Below, in pieces: positions 35,291 to 44,188 of a stretch of DNA of 59,283 bases. Made by a program: the position numbers and the translations under genes. The notes below the pieces were generated by a model. That model was not told where the DNA came from. It saw only the letters and a program-made list of their open reading frames with translations, and did no database searches. The stretch lies in contig CAZSQG010000012.1 of the NCBI GenBank assembly GCA_964608615.1, positions 1-59,283 on the forward strand. The letters are read 5' to 3'. Position 1 is the stretch's first letter. Each line of letters starts with the position of its first letter. The stretch is from CALEUX01 sp964608615. GTDB taxonomy: Bacteria > Bacteroidota > Bacteroidia > Bacteroidales > Marinilabiliaceae.

Positions 35291-37225
35291 ATGAGACAAT
35301 CATTTTTCTTTATTCTGGTATTAAGCTTTGTTCATGTCAGTTTGTTAGCACAAACGGAACAACTAATCGATTCTGTTCTTTTAAACGAAGTGAAAACATA
35401 TGCCCCATACAAAAAATATCAGGCCGGGGCTAAAGTTGAATCTATTACTTCCGACCAACTTGAGTTAGCAGAGTCAAACGCCCTCGACAACTTACTGATG
35501 CGTTACACGCCCATTTACCTTAAGTCAAATGCAGGCGGATTATCTACGATTCGCTTCCGCGGAACCGCAGCCAACCATACTTCGGTAAATTTTGGTGGCA
35601 TTAACATTAACTCGCTCACATTAGGCCATTCAAACTTCTCAAATGTTCCGGTATATCTGTTCGATGGCATTGATTTACAATATGGATCTTCATCGACAGT
35701 AAATGGTTCAGGATCGATAGGTGGAGCTATTCATCTGGTCTTAAAAAACAACTGGGTTGATGGATCACGCATTAAAGCAACCATTTCGGAAGGCTCATTC
35801 GGGGAACAGCTTTATGGTACAAAAATCTTTGCAGGAAACGGGAAATTCGAGTCTGTTTCGCGTTTATACTATTCAATGCTGAAAAATAATTTCCCATTTT
35901 TTAATCCTGACAATAATAAAGAATATAAACAAAGGGGTGCCATGGTTGAAAATATGGGACTTATACAGGAGCTGAACTATAAATTCAACGAAAAAGAATG
36001 GATAAAAAATTCTATCTGGCTCGAGCATGACTGGCACCAGATTCAGCTACTAATGAAAGAAGTTGTAACTGACAACACTGTGGCTGAAACCCTTGACGAT
36101 AAACATGTGCGTTTATGGTCGGAATATGAAAACCTTAATCATGCAATTAAATTTAAGAGTGGGCTCGGATTTGTCCACGACATGCAGATTCATGCCGATG
36201 TTGATGAACAAAAAATCGGAACTAACCGTGTAATCACAGAAATCGAAGCTCAACAAGACTTTAATACTAAGATTGGGTATAAAATTGGAGGAAAATACAT
36301 ATTTGTTAAACCCAAAGTATATGCTTACGATGAAAATGTTATTGATCATGAGCAACAAGCCGATCTTTATGTTTCAGCTTTTTACATGCCTTTGCCCGAA
36401 CTTAAAATGACAATAAACCTTCGTCAGCAATATGTAACAGATTTTGAGGCACCATTCACACCTTCTTTTGGGACTGAATATCGCATTTTTACCAATGAAG
36501 AGTGTCTGATAAAACTAACTGCCAATATAGGCCGTAGCTACCGCGTACCAACTTTCAATGATAGGTTCTGGAATATAGGGGGCAACCCCGACCTTAAACC
36601 AGAGGATGGCATGAACTATGAAATTGGAATAAACTATAAATACAAATCGGCTGTTATTGAGTCAGATTTAAAATTGAACGCCTTTTATATGGATATTAAA
36701 AATTGGATTGAATGGTCCCCTGTTTCAATTGTGTGGGAACCTTTCAATAAATCGAGAGTTGTTAGTAAGGGCGTTGAAATTTCATTAAAGAACATGATTT
36801 CGCTTGATAATGTCAATATTAACTATTGCATTAATTACAGCTATAACCCCACTGAAATCAAAGATGATTCGATTGATGATTTAATTGGCCGTCCGATTAT
36901 TTATGTGCCAAAACATATGGGGAATACATCTCTTGATATAAAATACAGATTATGGAGACTATTTATTGACGGAAGCTACACAGGCAAACGATTAGCTAAT
37001 TACTCAGGCAACATTTTTAATCCCGATTATGAAGAACTTGATGGATATTTTCTGCTTAATAGTAGTTTGTCAAGAAAAATAAAAATCAACAAACACAATT
37101 TCTCAGTGATATTATCATCACAAAACCTGATGGACAAACAATATGTAAATGAGCCCGGCTATGCCATGTGGGGGCGCAGTTTCAGGTTTACTCTCTCAAC
37201 TGACTTAACTTTTAATAAAAACTAA
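35291..37225 (+). CDS. btuB: TonB-dependent outer membrane cobalamin receptor
   Basis: Outer-membrane active importer of corrinoids, 644 residues. Signal peptide to about residue 20 (SLLAQ), TonB-box-like DSVLLNEV, plug domain (about 30-150) with ALDNLLMRYTPIYLKSNAG, IRFRGTAANHTSVNFGGINI and GSGSIGGAIHLVL, then a 22-strand-type barrel ending in an aromatic strand (RFTLSTDLTF). The riboswitch ahead and the BtuG-like gene 11 bases behind identify cobalamin as the substrate. Energised by TonB-ExbBD encoded elsewhere. Confidence 0.93.
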   Translation: MRQSFFFILVLSFVHVSLLAQTEQLIDSVLLNEVKTYAPYKKYQAGAKVESITSDQLELAESNALDNLLMRYTPIYLKSNAGGLSTIRFRGTAANHTSVNFGGININSLTLGHSNFSNVPVYLFDGIDLQYGSSSTVNGSGSIGGAIHLVLKNNWVDGSRIKATISEGSFGEQLYGTKIFAGNGKFESVSRLYYSMLKNNFPFFNPDNNKEYKQRGAMVENMGLIQELNYKFNEKEWIKNSIWLEHDWHQIQLLMKEVVTDNTVAETLDDKHVRLWSEYENLNHAIKFKSGLGFVHDMQIHADVDEQKIGTNRVITEIEAQQDFNTKIGYKIGGKYIFVKPKVYAYDENVIDHEQQADLYVSAFYMPLPELKMTINLRQQYVTDFEAPFTPSFGTEYRIFTNEECLIKLTANIGRSYRVPTFNDRFWNIGGNPDLKPEDGMNYEIGINYKYKSAVIESDLKLNAFYMDIKNWIEWSPVSIVWEPFNKSRVVSKGVEISLKNMISLDNVNINYCINYSYNPTEIKDDSIDDLIGRPIIYVPKHMGNTSLDIKYRLWRLFIDGSYTGKRLANYSGNIFNPDYEELDGYFLLNSSLSRKIKINKHNFSVILSSQNLMDKQYVNEPGYAMWGRSFRFTLSTDLTFNKN

Positions 37226-37236
37226 ATAAAAAAATC

Positions 37237-38328
37237 ATGAGAAAATTTTTAAAACTATTACCCTTTCTTTTTGCAGCTACTGCAATAGTGAGCTCATGCT
37301 CCGATGATGACGACAACGATTTGTCGCAAAGTGCGTCAACCAAGGGAGCTTATGTCTTAAACTATGGGGGTTACGATGAGAATACCTCTTCAATAACTAA
37401 ATATGATTACGAAACTAATGAACTAACAGCTTTTTATTACCAGCAACAAAATGGTGGAAAAAAAATTGGTTCTGCTCCACAATGGATTTACAAATACAAT
37501 GATCTTTTATACCTGATGAATAATAATCCTGACAATATAATTGTGGTAAACACTTTGTTTATTGCCCAGGATACAATCACTACCGATGTTGTAAAACCAA
37601 GAAGCTGCATAGGTTCTGGTGATTACCTTTACATCTCATGTTTAGGTGCTAATCCTGACTGGGTTGATATCCCTGACTCATACATTCTCAAATACAATGT
37701 AAAAACCCAATCAGTAGAAAAGAAAATCGCGTTAGCCGGTGGGCCTGAAGGTTTGGCTGTTTCAAACGGAAAACTCTACGCTGCCTTAAATTACAAAAAA
37801 GCAATTGCTGTTATGGACCTTACTACCGAAGAAATATCTTACATTGATACAGAGGCTGTTTCATCATATTTTGTAAAAGATGATAACGAAGATCTATATG
37901 TAACTCTCGTAAGCACACCTTCCGACGCATCAACTTCTACCGGACTAGGATATATAAATACTCAAACGGATGACTTAACATATTATCAGCTTGAAAATGT
38001 AAGCGCTTCATATGCCTCAATTCTCTCATTCAGTAAGGATTATTCAAAAATATATATAGTTGCATCGGCTTATGATGAAAACTGGAATGTTGTTGGAGGA
38101 GTAAGAGTATTCGATGTTACCGGTAAAAGCTTTGAAGATGAATCTTTAGTTAGTGATATCGCAGGAATAAATGGAGTTTCGGTTAACCCTGTTGATGGCA
38201 AAATTTATGTATTCATTAATAAAGGGGTGGCGGTTAACGGTGATATGATGATTTTCTCGCCTGAAGAAACAGAAGAAAAAACCTTAAAAGTAGGGGCTTC
38301 ACCGGCCATGGCAATATTCCTTGAGTAA
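37237..38328 (+). CDS. btuG: BtuG-like surface lipoprotein, beta-propeller
   Basis: 363-residue lipoprotein with signal peptide and lipobox VSSC (Cys21) followed by SDDDDND, an acidic stretch typical of surface-exposed Bacteroidota lipoproteins. The rest is a YncE/DUF5074-like propeller with repeated blade motifs (SITKYDYETNEL, YILKYNVKTQSVEK, IAVMDLTTEEISYID, GYINTQTDDLTYY, RVFDVTGK). In Bacteroides, BtuG binds B12 very tightly at the surface and caps BtuB. The gene follows btuB by 11 bases. Assignment rests on architecture and position rather than on alignment. Confidence 0.8.
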   Translation: MRKFLKLLPFLFAATAIVSSCSDDDDNDLSQSASTKGAYVLNYGGYDENTSSITKYDYETNELTAFYYQQQNGGKKIGSAPQWIYKYNDLLYLMNNNPDNIIVVNTLFIAQDTITTDVVKPRSCIGSGDYLYISCLGANPDWVDIPDSYILKYNVKTQSVEKKIALAGGPEGLAVSNGKLYAALNYKKAIAVMDLTTEEISYIDTEAVSSYFVKDDNEDLYVTLVSTPSDASTSTGLGYINTQTDDLTYYQLENVSASYASILSFSKDYSKIYIVASAYDENWNVVGGVRVFDVTGKSFEDESLVSDIAGINGVSVNPVDGKIYVFINKGVAVNGDMMIFSPEETEEKTLKVGASPAMAIFLE

Positions 38329-38343
38329 AAACAATATAAACTG

Positions 38344-38736
38344 ATGAAAAATATCACATTATATTCAGGTCTCATTCTGTTATTAATATTGAGCTTATCG
38401 GGATTCTCCGATAAAGAAAACTATATTACAGTTGAAATAAACTACGGAGAGACAAAAGCCGCTGAGACTATCAAAGTTGAATGTATTGATTCAATGACAG
38501 CTCTTGAAGCCCTTCAGCATGCCGCTGAAGTAAAAACACATCCGTTAGCTAATTTGGTGTTTGTTGTAAGTATTAATGGAGTTGAAGGCCTTAGAGGTGA
38601 CAAAGCCTGGTATTACTCATTAAACGGCAAAGAGCCAAAACTGGCCATCACTCAGGAGGTTAATGCCGGAGACACCATTAGCTGGAGATTCGTAAAAGAT
38701 GTTTGTTCATCAACCGTTGATTGTAAAAAGAAATAA
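38344..38736 (+). CDS. Secreted DUF4430 (transcobalamin C-terminal-like) protein
   Basis: 130 residues: a signal peptide (about 1-21) with no lipobox Cys, then a single small beta domain, YITVEINYG...TIKVECIDSMTALEALQHAAEV, VFVVSINGVEG, KAWYYSLNGKEP and NAGDTISWRFV. This is the DUF4430 pattern, the fold of the C-terminal beta domain of animal intrinsic factor and transcobalamin. It is 15 bases behind the BtuG-like gene in the riboswitch operon, so a corrinoid-handling role is likely. Two Cys near the end (CSSTVDC) may form a disulfide. Direct cobalamin binding is inference. Confidence 0.8.
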   Translation: MKNITLYSGLILLLILSLSGFSDKENYITVEINYGETKAAETIKVECIDSMTALEALQHAAEVKTHPLANLVFVVSINGVEGLRGDKAWYYSLNGKEPKLAITQEVNAGDTISWRFVKDVCSSTVDCKKK

Positions 38737-38763
38737 TAATTAAATAAGTCTCATCACAAAAAA

Positions 38764-39273
38764 ATGGCAACAGTGACTTTTATTACCGGTGGCGTTCGTT
38801 CAGGGAAAAGTCGTTTTGCCCAGCAACTGGCCGAACAACGATCCATAAATCCTGTATATATGGCAACAGCCAGAGTGTGGGACCACGATTTTGCCAATCG
38901 TATTAAACGACACCAGGACGACCGTGACCAACAATGGGAAACACTGGAGGAGGAAAAATGGTTGTCGAAACATGATTTGAGAGGCAGAACTGTTTTGCTT
39001 GACTGTGTAACCCTTTGGCTAACTAATTTCTTTTACGACAACAACAACGACCTTGAAAAAACAGTTGAACAAGCCAAACATGAGTGGAGCAAACTCATAG
39101 AGAAGAACTTGGACCTTATAGTAGTCAGCAATGAGCTGGGAATGGGCGTGCACCCTGAAAATGAGATAGCCCGTAAATTCACCGATTTGCAGGGCTGGAT
39201 GAACCAATTTATAGCATCCACAGCCAATGAGGTAATACTGATGGTTTCAGGAATACCGGTAAAAATTAAATAA
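38764..39273 (+). CDS. cobU: Adenosylcobinamide kinase / guanylyltransferase
   Basis: Bifunctional enzyme that phosphorylates adenosylcobinamide and attaches GMP to give AdoCbi-GDP. 169 residues. P-loop GGVRSGKS is at about 8-15, then YMATARVWDHDFANRIKRHQDDR with the guanylylated His, LLDCVTLWLTNFF, and VSNELGMGVHPENEIARKFTDLQGWMNQ. Cytosolic. First enzyme gene of the late-pathway block, 27 bases behind the DUF4430 gene. Confidence 0.96.
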   Translation: MATVTFITGGVRSGKSRFAQQLAEQRSINPVYMATARVWDHDFANRIKRHQDDRDQQWETLEEEKWLSKHDLRGRTVLLDCVTLWLTNFFYDNNNDLEKTVEQAKHEWSKLIEKNLDLIVVSNELGMGVHPENEIARKFTDLQGWMNQFIASTANEVILMVSGIPVKIK

Positions 39274-39320
39274 TACGAAGAAATAACTAATGAATTATTT
39301 CTTCAATAATAGAATATTTT

Positions 39321-40316
39321 ATGAGAGCCAAACTTCAACACAAAATTGATAACAAAACCAAGCCCACCGGGGCTTTGGGACAACTCGAAACAATCGCCAT
39401 GCAGGTAGGGCTTATCCAGCAGACTTTATCTCCTTCCATTAAGCAACCAACGATCTTAGTCTTTGCGGCCGACCATGGCCTGGCCGATGAAAAAATCAGT
39501 CCCTACCCCAAAGATGTCACATGGCAAATGGCCATGAATTTTGTGGCTGGCGGAGCAGCCATCAGCGTCTTCTGCCGCCAGAATGGCATTCAACTCAAGG
39601 TGATTGATGCGGGCGTGGACTATGACTTTCCGGCCGACAGTCCCATCATCCCGGCCAAAATTGCCCGCGGATCGCGCAACATGCGCAAGGAACCTGCCAT
39701 GACCATCGAGGAATGCGAAAAAGCTTTGGCGACAGGTCGGAACTTTGTAATAGCCGAAGCTGAAACGGGCTGCAACACCATTGGCTTTGGCGAAATGGGC
39801 ATCGGTAACACCTCGCCCTCCTCACTGCTGATGCATCGGTTTACTGGCTTACCAATAGAAACCTGCACGGGCGCCGGCGCCGGCATGCATGGTGAGCAAC
39901 TCACCTATAAACAGCAGGTGCTTAAGGAAATCTCAGAGAAATACGATCCGCAGTCGCCTCTCGAGACCCTGGCTACTTTTGGTGGACTGGAAATCGCAAT
40001 GATGGTGGGTGCCATGCTCGAAGCCAAAGCGCAAGGAATGGTATTGCTAATCGATGGCTTCATTGCCACCGCGGCACTGCTGACGGCCTGTCAGTTTGAT
40101 GCCATGGTGAAAGACAATGCCCTGTTTTGTCACCAGTCCGAAGAAAAAGGACACCTCCTGTTGTTGGAGCATTTCAATGCCAACCCGGTACTCAAGCTAG
40201 ATATGCGCGTTGGTGAAGGTACGGGTGTGGCCGTTGCGCTGCCCGTTATTCAAAGCGCCTTGGCTTTTCTGAACGAAATGGCTAGTTTTGAAGACGCTGG
40301 CGTCTCAAAAGACTAA
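39321..40316 (+). CDS. cobT: Nicotinate-nucleotide-dimethylbenzimidazole phosphoribosyltransferase
   Basis: Activates the lower-ligand base (DMB or another benzimidazole or purine) to its alpha-riboside phosphate. 331 residues. Motifs: PTGALGQLE, FAADHGLADE, GIGNTSPSS, TGAGAGM, and the catalytic Glu in VGEGTGVA (about residue 299). Clearly GC-richer than its neighbours (near 58% in a sampled 60-base line), as is the start of cobS, which hints at a separate origin for this segment. Lower-ligand specificity cannot be read. Confidence 0.96.
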   Translation: MRAKLQHKIDNKTKPTGALGQLETIAMQVGLIQQTLSPSIKQPTILVFAADHGLADEKISPYPKDVTWQMAMNFVAGGAAISVFCRQNGIQLKVIDAGVDYDFPADSPIIPAKIARGSRNMRKEPAMTIEECEKALATGRNFVIAEAETGCNTIGFGEMGIGNTSPSSLLMHRFTGLPIETCTGAGAGMHGEQLTYKQQVLKEISEKYDPQSPLETLATFGGLEIAMMVGAMLEAKAQGMVLLIDGFIATAALLTACQFDAMVKDNALFCHQSEEKGHLLLLEHFNANPVLKLDMRVGEGTGVAVALPVIQSALAFLNEMASFEDAGVSKD

Positions 40317-40329
40317 AAACAAATAAACC

Positions 40330-41079
40330 ATGCAAATCTTCTTAACAGCCTTAATGTTTTTCACCCGCATTCCGATGCCGGCAACCCTCCCCTACTCCAA
40401 AGAATTACTTAACAAGGCTCTTCGGTTTTTCCCCTTGGTGGGCAGTATTATTGGAGGCATAGGGGCCGGGGTCCTTTGGCTGGCTCTCTTAGTCTTTCCC
40501 ATGGAACTGGCCGTTTTGATCAGCATGGTAGCCACTATTTTTGTTACCGGGGCTTTTCATGAAGATGGATTTGCTGATTTCTGTGATGGCTATGGTGGGG
40601 GAATGCCAAAAGATAAGATACTGGAGATAATGAAAGATAGCCGTTTGGGTACTTATGGAGCCATCGGACTGGTATCAATAATGGCTGTAAAATTCACAGC
40701 CATTATCAACATCCCAATCAATCATGTTTTTATTGTATTGGTTGCGGCTCACGTCATCAGCCGATGCGTTCCGGTTTTTCTTGTGTACACCACATCCTAC
40801 ATTCGTGAAGATGCTTTAAGCAAGGCTAAGCCCATAGGAAATAACATCAGCCTAAAATCGCTGATTATAGCATCTGCAACCTCTTTAATACCATTTCTAT
40901 TTGTAGAATGGAAACTGTCATTCATTATTATTCTGACATTAACTGTGATTTTTTTCTTGTTTAGAAGTTATATTATAAAAAAAACGGGTGGTTACAGCGG
41001 AGATGTTTTAGGTGCATTACAGCAACTCTGCGAAGTGGTAATCTATTTAATTGTTGTAGGTTTTTACTATAATAATTAG
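40330..41079 (+). CDS. cobS: Adenosylcobinamide-GDP ribazoletransferase (cobalamin synthase)
   Basis: Inner-membrane enzyme joining AdoCbi-GDP and alpha-ribazole (phosphate). 249 residues, about six helices. The active-site motif is HEDGFADFCDGYGGG at about residues 76-90, with KDSRLGTYGAIGL following. Ends with the family GYSGDVLGALQQLCEV. Base composition changes inside the gene, from about half GC at the 5' end to AT-rich near the 3' end. 13 bases behind cobT. Confidence 0.96.
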   Translation: MQIFLTALMFFTRIPMPATLPYSKELLNKALRFFPLVGSIIGGIGAGVLWLALLVFPMELAVLISMVATIFVTGAFHEDGFADFCDGYGGGMPKDKILEIMKDSRLGTYGAIGLVSIMAVKFTAIINIPINHVFIVLVAAHVISRCVPVFLVYTTSYIREDALSKAKPIGNNISLKSLIIASATSLIPFLFVEWKLSFIIILTLTVIFFLFRSYIIKKTGGYSGDVLGALQQLCEVVIYLIVVGFYYNN

Positions 41080-41089
41080 TTCTCAAAAA

Positions 41090-41629
41090 ATGCAAATAAC
41101 TCTCATTCGTCATATCAAAACCATTGCTCCACAGGGGATGTGTTACGGGCAAACAGACATTGCTCTGCCGCCTGGTTATGAAAACAGCCATAACCAGATA
41201 GCTTTAAAATTACTGAACGTTCAATCTTATGCCATCTGGTCCAGTCCTTTGCAACGATGCGCCCTTCTTGCCAAAACGGTTGCTGACAATAAACAAACAG
41301 TTAATTTTGATGACCGGCTTAAGGAGGTCAATTTTGGTATATGGGAACAAAAAATGTGGAGCGACTTTGAGAAAACAGATGAAGCCAAAGCCTTTTTTGC
41401 CGATTACATTAACACTTCTGCCCCAGAAGGAGAATCGTTTATGGATATGTGGCACAGGATCGAATCGTTTGTAAATGATCAAAAAAAAATTAACAACCAG
41501 CAAAGTCTGCTGATATTTACGCACAGTGGGCCAATCCGAATTTTTCATGCTATGGCAAAACAAATCAAAACTGAAGATATTTTCAATCAAAATCCCACAT
41601 ACGGTGAAATCTCTCATATTCAGCTTTAA
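41090..41629 (+). CDS. cobC: Alpha-ribazole-5'-phosphate phosphatase
   Basis: Histidine-phosphatase-family enzyme removing phosphate from alpha-ribazole phosphate or from cobalamin 5'-phosphate. 179 residues. The phospho-accepting His is in LIRHIKT near residue 6, CYGQTDIALPPGY is typical of CobC, and WSSPLQRC plus the second His motif FTHSGPIR are present. 10 bases behind cobS. Other members of the superfamily are possible by sequence alone; the location settles it. Confidence 0.92.
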   Translation: MQITLIRHIKTIAPQGMCYGQTDIALPPGYENSHNQIALKLLNVQSYAIWSSPLQRCALLAKTVADNKQTVNFDDRLKEVNFGIWEQKMWSDFEKTDEAKAFFADYINTSAPEGESFMDMWHRIESFVNDQKKINNQQSLLIFTHSGPIRIFHAMAKQIKTEDIFNQNPTYGEISHIQL

Positions 41630-41673
41630 CATCAATATTTTTAACTGATTACAGCTATTCAACAAATATCAAT

Positions 41674-43170
41674 ATGACCAACAACACTAAATCAAATATA
41701 TTAAGAAATATTAATCCAATAATGTTTGTTGGGACAGGTTCTGATGTGGGAAAATCGGTTATTAACACGGCTTTTTGTCGTATTTTTTTGCAAGATGGAT
41801 ATCATCCTGCACCTTTTAAGGCCCAAAACATGTCGCTCAATAGCTATGCTACTCCCGAAGGGTTAGAGATTGGCCGTGCTCAGGCAGTCCAGGCCGAAGC
41901 TTGTGGTATTGCCTGCTCTGTTGAGATGAATCCCGTGCTGCTTAAACCCACAAGCGATGTGGTTAGTCAGTTTATACTAAATGGTAAACCAGCAGGCAAC
42001 CAATCGGCCTCTGAATACTTCAACAACACTAATAGGGATGCACTCTTTGCTGAAGTGATGAAATCGTATAACCGGCTTGCCTCACAGTACAATCCCATGG
42101 TAATAGAGGGGGCCGGCTCCATCTCCGAAATAAATCTGTGGGATAAAGACATTACTAATATGCGGGTTGCTGAAACAGTAAATGCAGCCACCATTCTGAT
42201 AGCCGACATTGACCGTGGTGGGATCTTTGCCTCGGTTTACGGATCCATTAAATTATTACCCCCCAACCAAAGGCAACTAATAAGAGGCATCCTCATTAAT
42301 AAGTTCAGAGGTGATGAAAATCTTTTTACTCAGGGACGAAAGATGTTGGAAGAGATCAGCGGTGTCCCGGTAATTGGCGTAATCCCATGGTTTCGCGATA
42401 TTTTTGTTGAACAGGAAGATTCAGTTGTTTTGGATCATATTAGGAATAAACCGCAACATGGAAAAATCAACATTGGCATTGTACGTCTTAAACATATGGC
42501 CAACTTTACCGATTTTGATACCCTGCAACACATCCCCGAAGTAAACCTTTATTATGCGGAAAATCCAGGTGATTTCACCCAGGCAGATATTCTTATCATC
42601 CCCGGCTCTAAAAACACAATTGAAGATATTGACCATCTCCATAAAACCGGCCTAGCAAAGGCTATTAAAGCGCAGCATCAATTGGGAAAACCTCTTTATG
42701 GTATTTGCGGCGGTTACCAAATGATGGGGAAGGAAATTCTTGACCCCCAAGGCATGGAAGGAAACATTCCAAAAATAAAAGGACTGAATATTCTGCCTGT
42801 TATCACCACTTTAAGCCGCGAGAAAAAAACAGAACAATGTCAATTCACCTTTGTCCAACAGCCTCAAATTAGCGGTAATGGATATGAAATTCATATGGGG
42901 ACAACAACCAAATCTTCAACACCCCTCTGCAGGCTGAAAAACGGAGATGAGGATGGTTATTTCCTGAACAACAAAACCTGGGGAACATATATTCATGGGA
43001 TCTTCGACAATGCCTTAGTCATTGAAACGATTTTGCAACAAATACAGCCCAATATTAAAGTTGCAGTAAGCTACAAGGATATAAAAGAAGAAGGTTACAA
43101 TCAGTTGGCAGCCTTAATTCGCAAGCATGTTGATATGAACTACGTTTATAAAATCCTCCAAAATGATTAA
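41674..43170 (+). CDS. cobQ: Cobyric acid synthase
   Basis: Glutamine-dependent amidation of cobyrinic acid a,c-diamide side chains b, d, e and g (CbiP/CobQ). 498 residues. N-terminal ATPase domain: GTGSDVGKSV, FKAQNMSLNSY, VIEGAGSISEINL, DIDRGGIFAS. C-terminal glutamine amidotransferase domain: nucleophile Cys in YGICGGYQMMGKE (about residue 345) and His in TYIHGIFDN. Its presence without the earlier corrin-ring genes points to salvage of partly amidated precursors, or to a pathway whose first half is elsewhere. Overlaps cobD by 8 bases. Confidence 0.95.
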   Translation: MTNNTKSNILRNINPIMFVGTGSDVGKSVINTAFCRIFLQDGYHPAPFKAQNMSLNSYATPEGLEIGRAQAVQAEACGIACSVEMNPVLLKPTSDVVSQFILNGKPAGNQSASEYFNNTNRDALFAEVMKSYNRLASQYNPMVIEGAGSISEINLWDKDITNMRVAETVNAATILIADIDRGGIFASVYGSIKLLPPNQRQLIRGILINKFRGDENLFTQGRKMLEEISGVPVIGVIPWFRDIFVEQEDSVVLDHIRNKPQHGKINIGIVRLKHMANFTDFDTLQHIPEVNLYYAENPGDFTQADILIIPGSKNTIEDIDHLHKTGLAKAIKAQHQLGKPLYGICGGYQMMGKEILDPQGMEGNIPKIKGLNILPVITTLSREKKTEQCQFTFVQQPQISGNGYEIHMGTTTKSSTPLCRLKNGDEDGYFLNNKTWGTYIHGIFDNALVIETILQQIQPNIKVAVSYKDIKEEGYNQLAALIRKHVDMNYVYKILQND

Positions 43171-44188
43171 CGGTCACGGAAACGATCCTCATAACTATCC
43201 GTTTTTAGTCAAAACCGATTTTAGTTCCAACGTAATTTATCATGGAATACCACATAGTTTGCTCGAACATCTGAGCAATCATATTAATCTGTTGGCCTCG
43301 TACCCTAACCCGGAGGCTAGTGATTTAAAAAAGAAAATGGCCTTACATCATGGCCTTGCCGAAAACCAAGTGGTAATAACCAACGGTTCTACTGAAGCAT
43401 TTTATCTTTTGGCTCAACTCTTCAGAAGTAAACATTCGCTGATAGTTATCCCGGCATTTTCGGAATACGAAGATGCCGCCCGCATACATGATCATACTAT
43501 TTCGTATGTAAACAACTCTGGTTTATGCGAGAACTTTATTTCTGACGCAAACATAGTATGGATGGGTAATCCCAATAATCCCGATGGAAAAACCTATTCT
43601 CCTGATTTCATTATTGGTATTTGTAACAAGCACTCTGAAAAAACTTTTATTGTTGACGAGGCCTACGATCTGTTATGCGATGGTTTTTCCTCACCATTTT
43701 CAAGTAATACTCAACCCAACAACTTAATTGTTATTCGATCATTAACCAAAGCATTCTCCATACCCGGGATACGTTTAGGATATATATTGGCTCCGGCAAC
43801 AATTTGCGCACAGATAAATAAGATAAAAATGCCCTGGAGTGTAAATGCTCTGGCAATTGAAACAGGAAATTACATAATTGATCATTACAAGGAACTGGTT
43901 CCTAACACTATTGAACTTTCCCGTCAATCAAACAAATTTCAAAACGCCCTAAAAGGGATTCCTCAATTGAAAATTATACCTTCAAATTGTAATTTCTTCC
44001 TGGTAAAATTGGAAAATGGAAAAGCAGCTGATTTAAAATACTATCTCTTAAAAGAATATGGTTTTCTCATTCGTGATGCTAAAAATTTCAAGGGGTTGGA
44101 TGAATCATGGTTTCGCTTAGCCGTAAATAACGAAGAAAGCAATCAAAAACTTACCGCAGCAATAAAACAATGGATATCAACACAATAA
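43163..44188 (+). CDS. cobD: L-threonine-O-3-phosphate decarboxylase
   Basis: PLP enzyme of aminotransferase class I/II fold making (R)-1-aminopropan-2-ol phosphate, the linker of the nucleotide loop. 341 residues. MINGHGNDPHNY start and FSSNVIYHGIP are typical of CobD. NGSTEAFYLLAQ, GNPNNPDGK, VDEAYDLLCDG and the PLP Lys in RSLTKAFSIPGIRLGY (about residue 196) are present. Histidinol-phosphate aminotransferase is the closest lookalike; overlaps with cobQ (8 bases) and cbiB (19 bases) settle the role. Confidence 0.93.
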   Translation: MINGHGNDPHNYPFLVKTDFSSNVIYHGIPHSLLEHLSNHINLLASYPNPEASDLKKKMALHHGLAENQVVITNGSTEAFYLLAQLFRSKHSLIVIPAFSEYEDAARIHDHTISYVNNSGLCENFISDANIVWMGNPNNPDGKTYSPDFIIGICNKHSEKTFIVDEAYDLLCDGFSSPFSSNTQPNNLIVIRSLTKAFSIPGIRLGYILAPATICAQINKIKMPWSVNALAIETGNYIIDHYKELVPNTIELSRQSNKFQNALKGIPQLKIIPSNCNFFLVKLENGKAADLKYYLLKEYGFLIRDAKNFKGLDESWFRLAVNNEESNQKLTAAIKQWISTQ

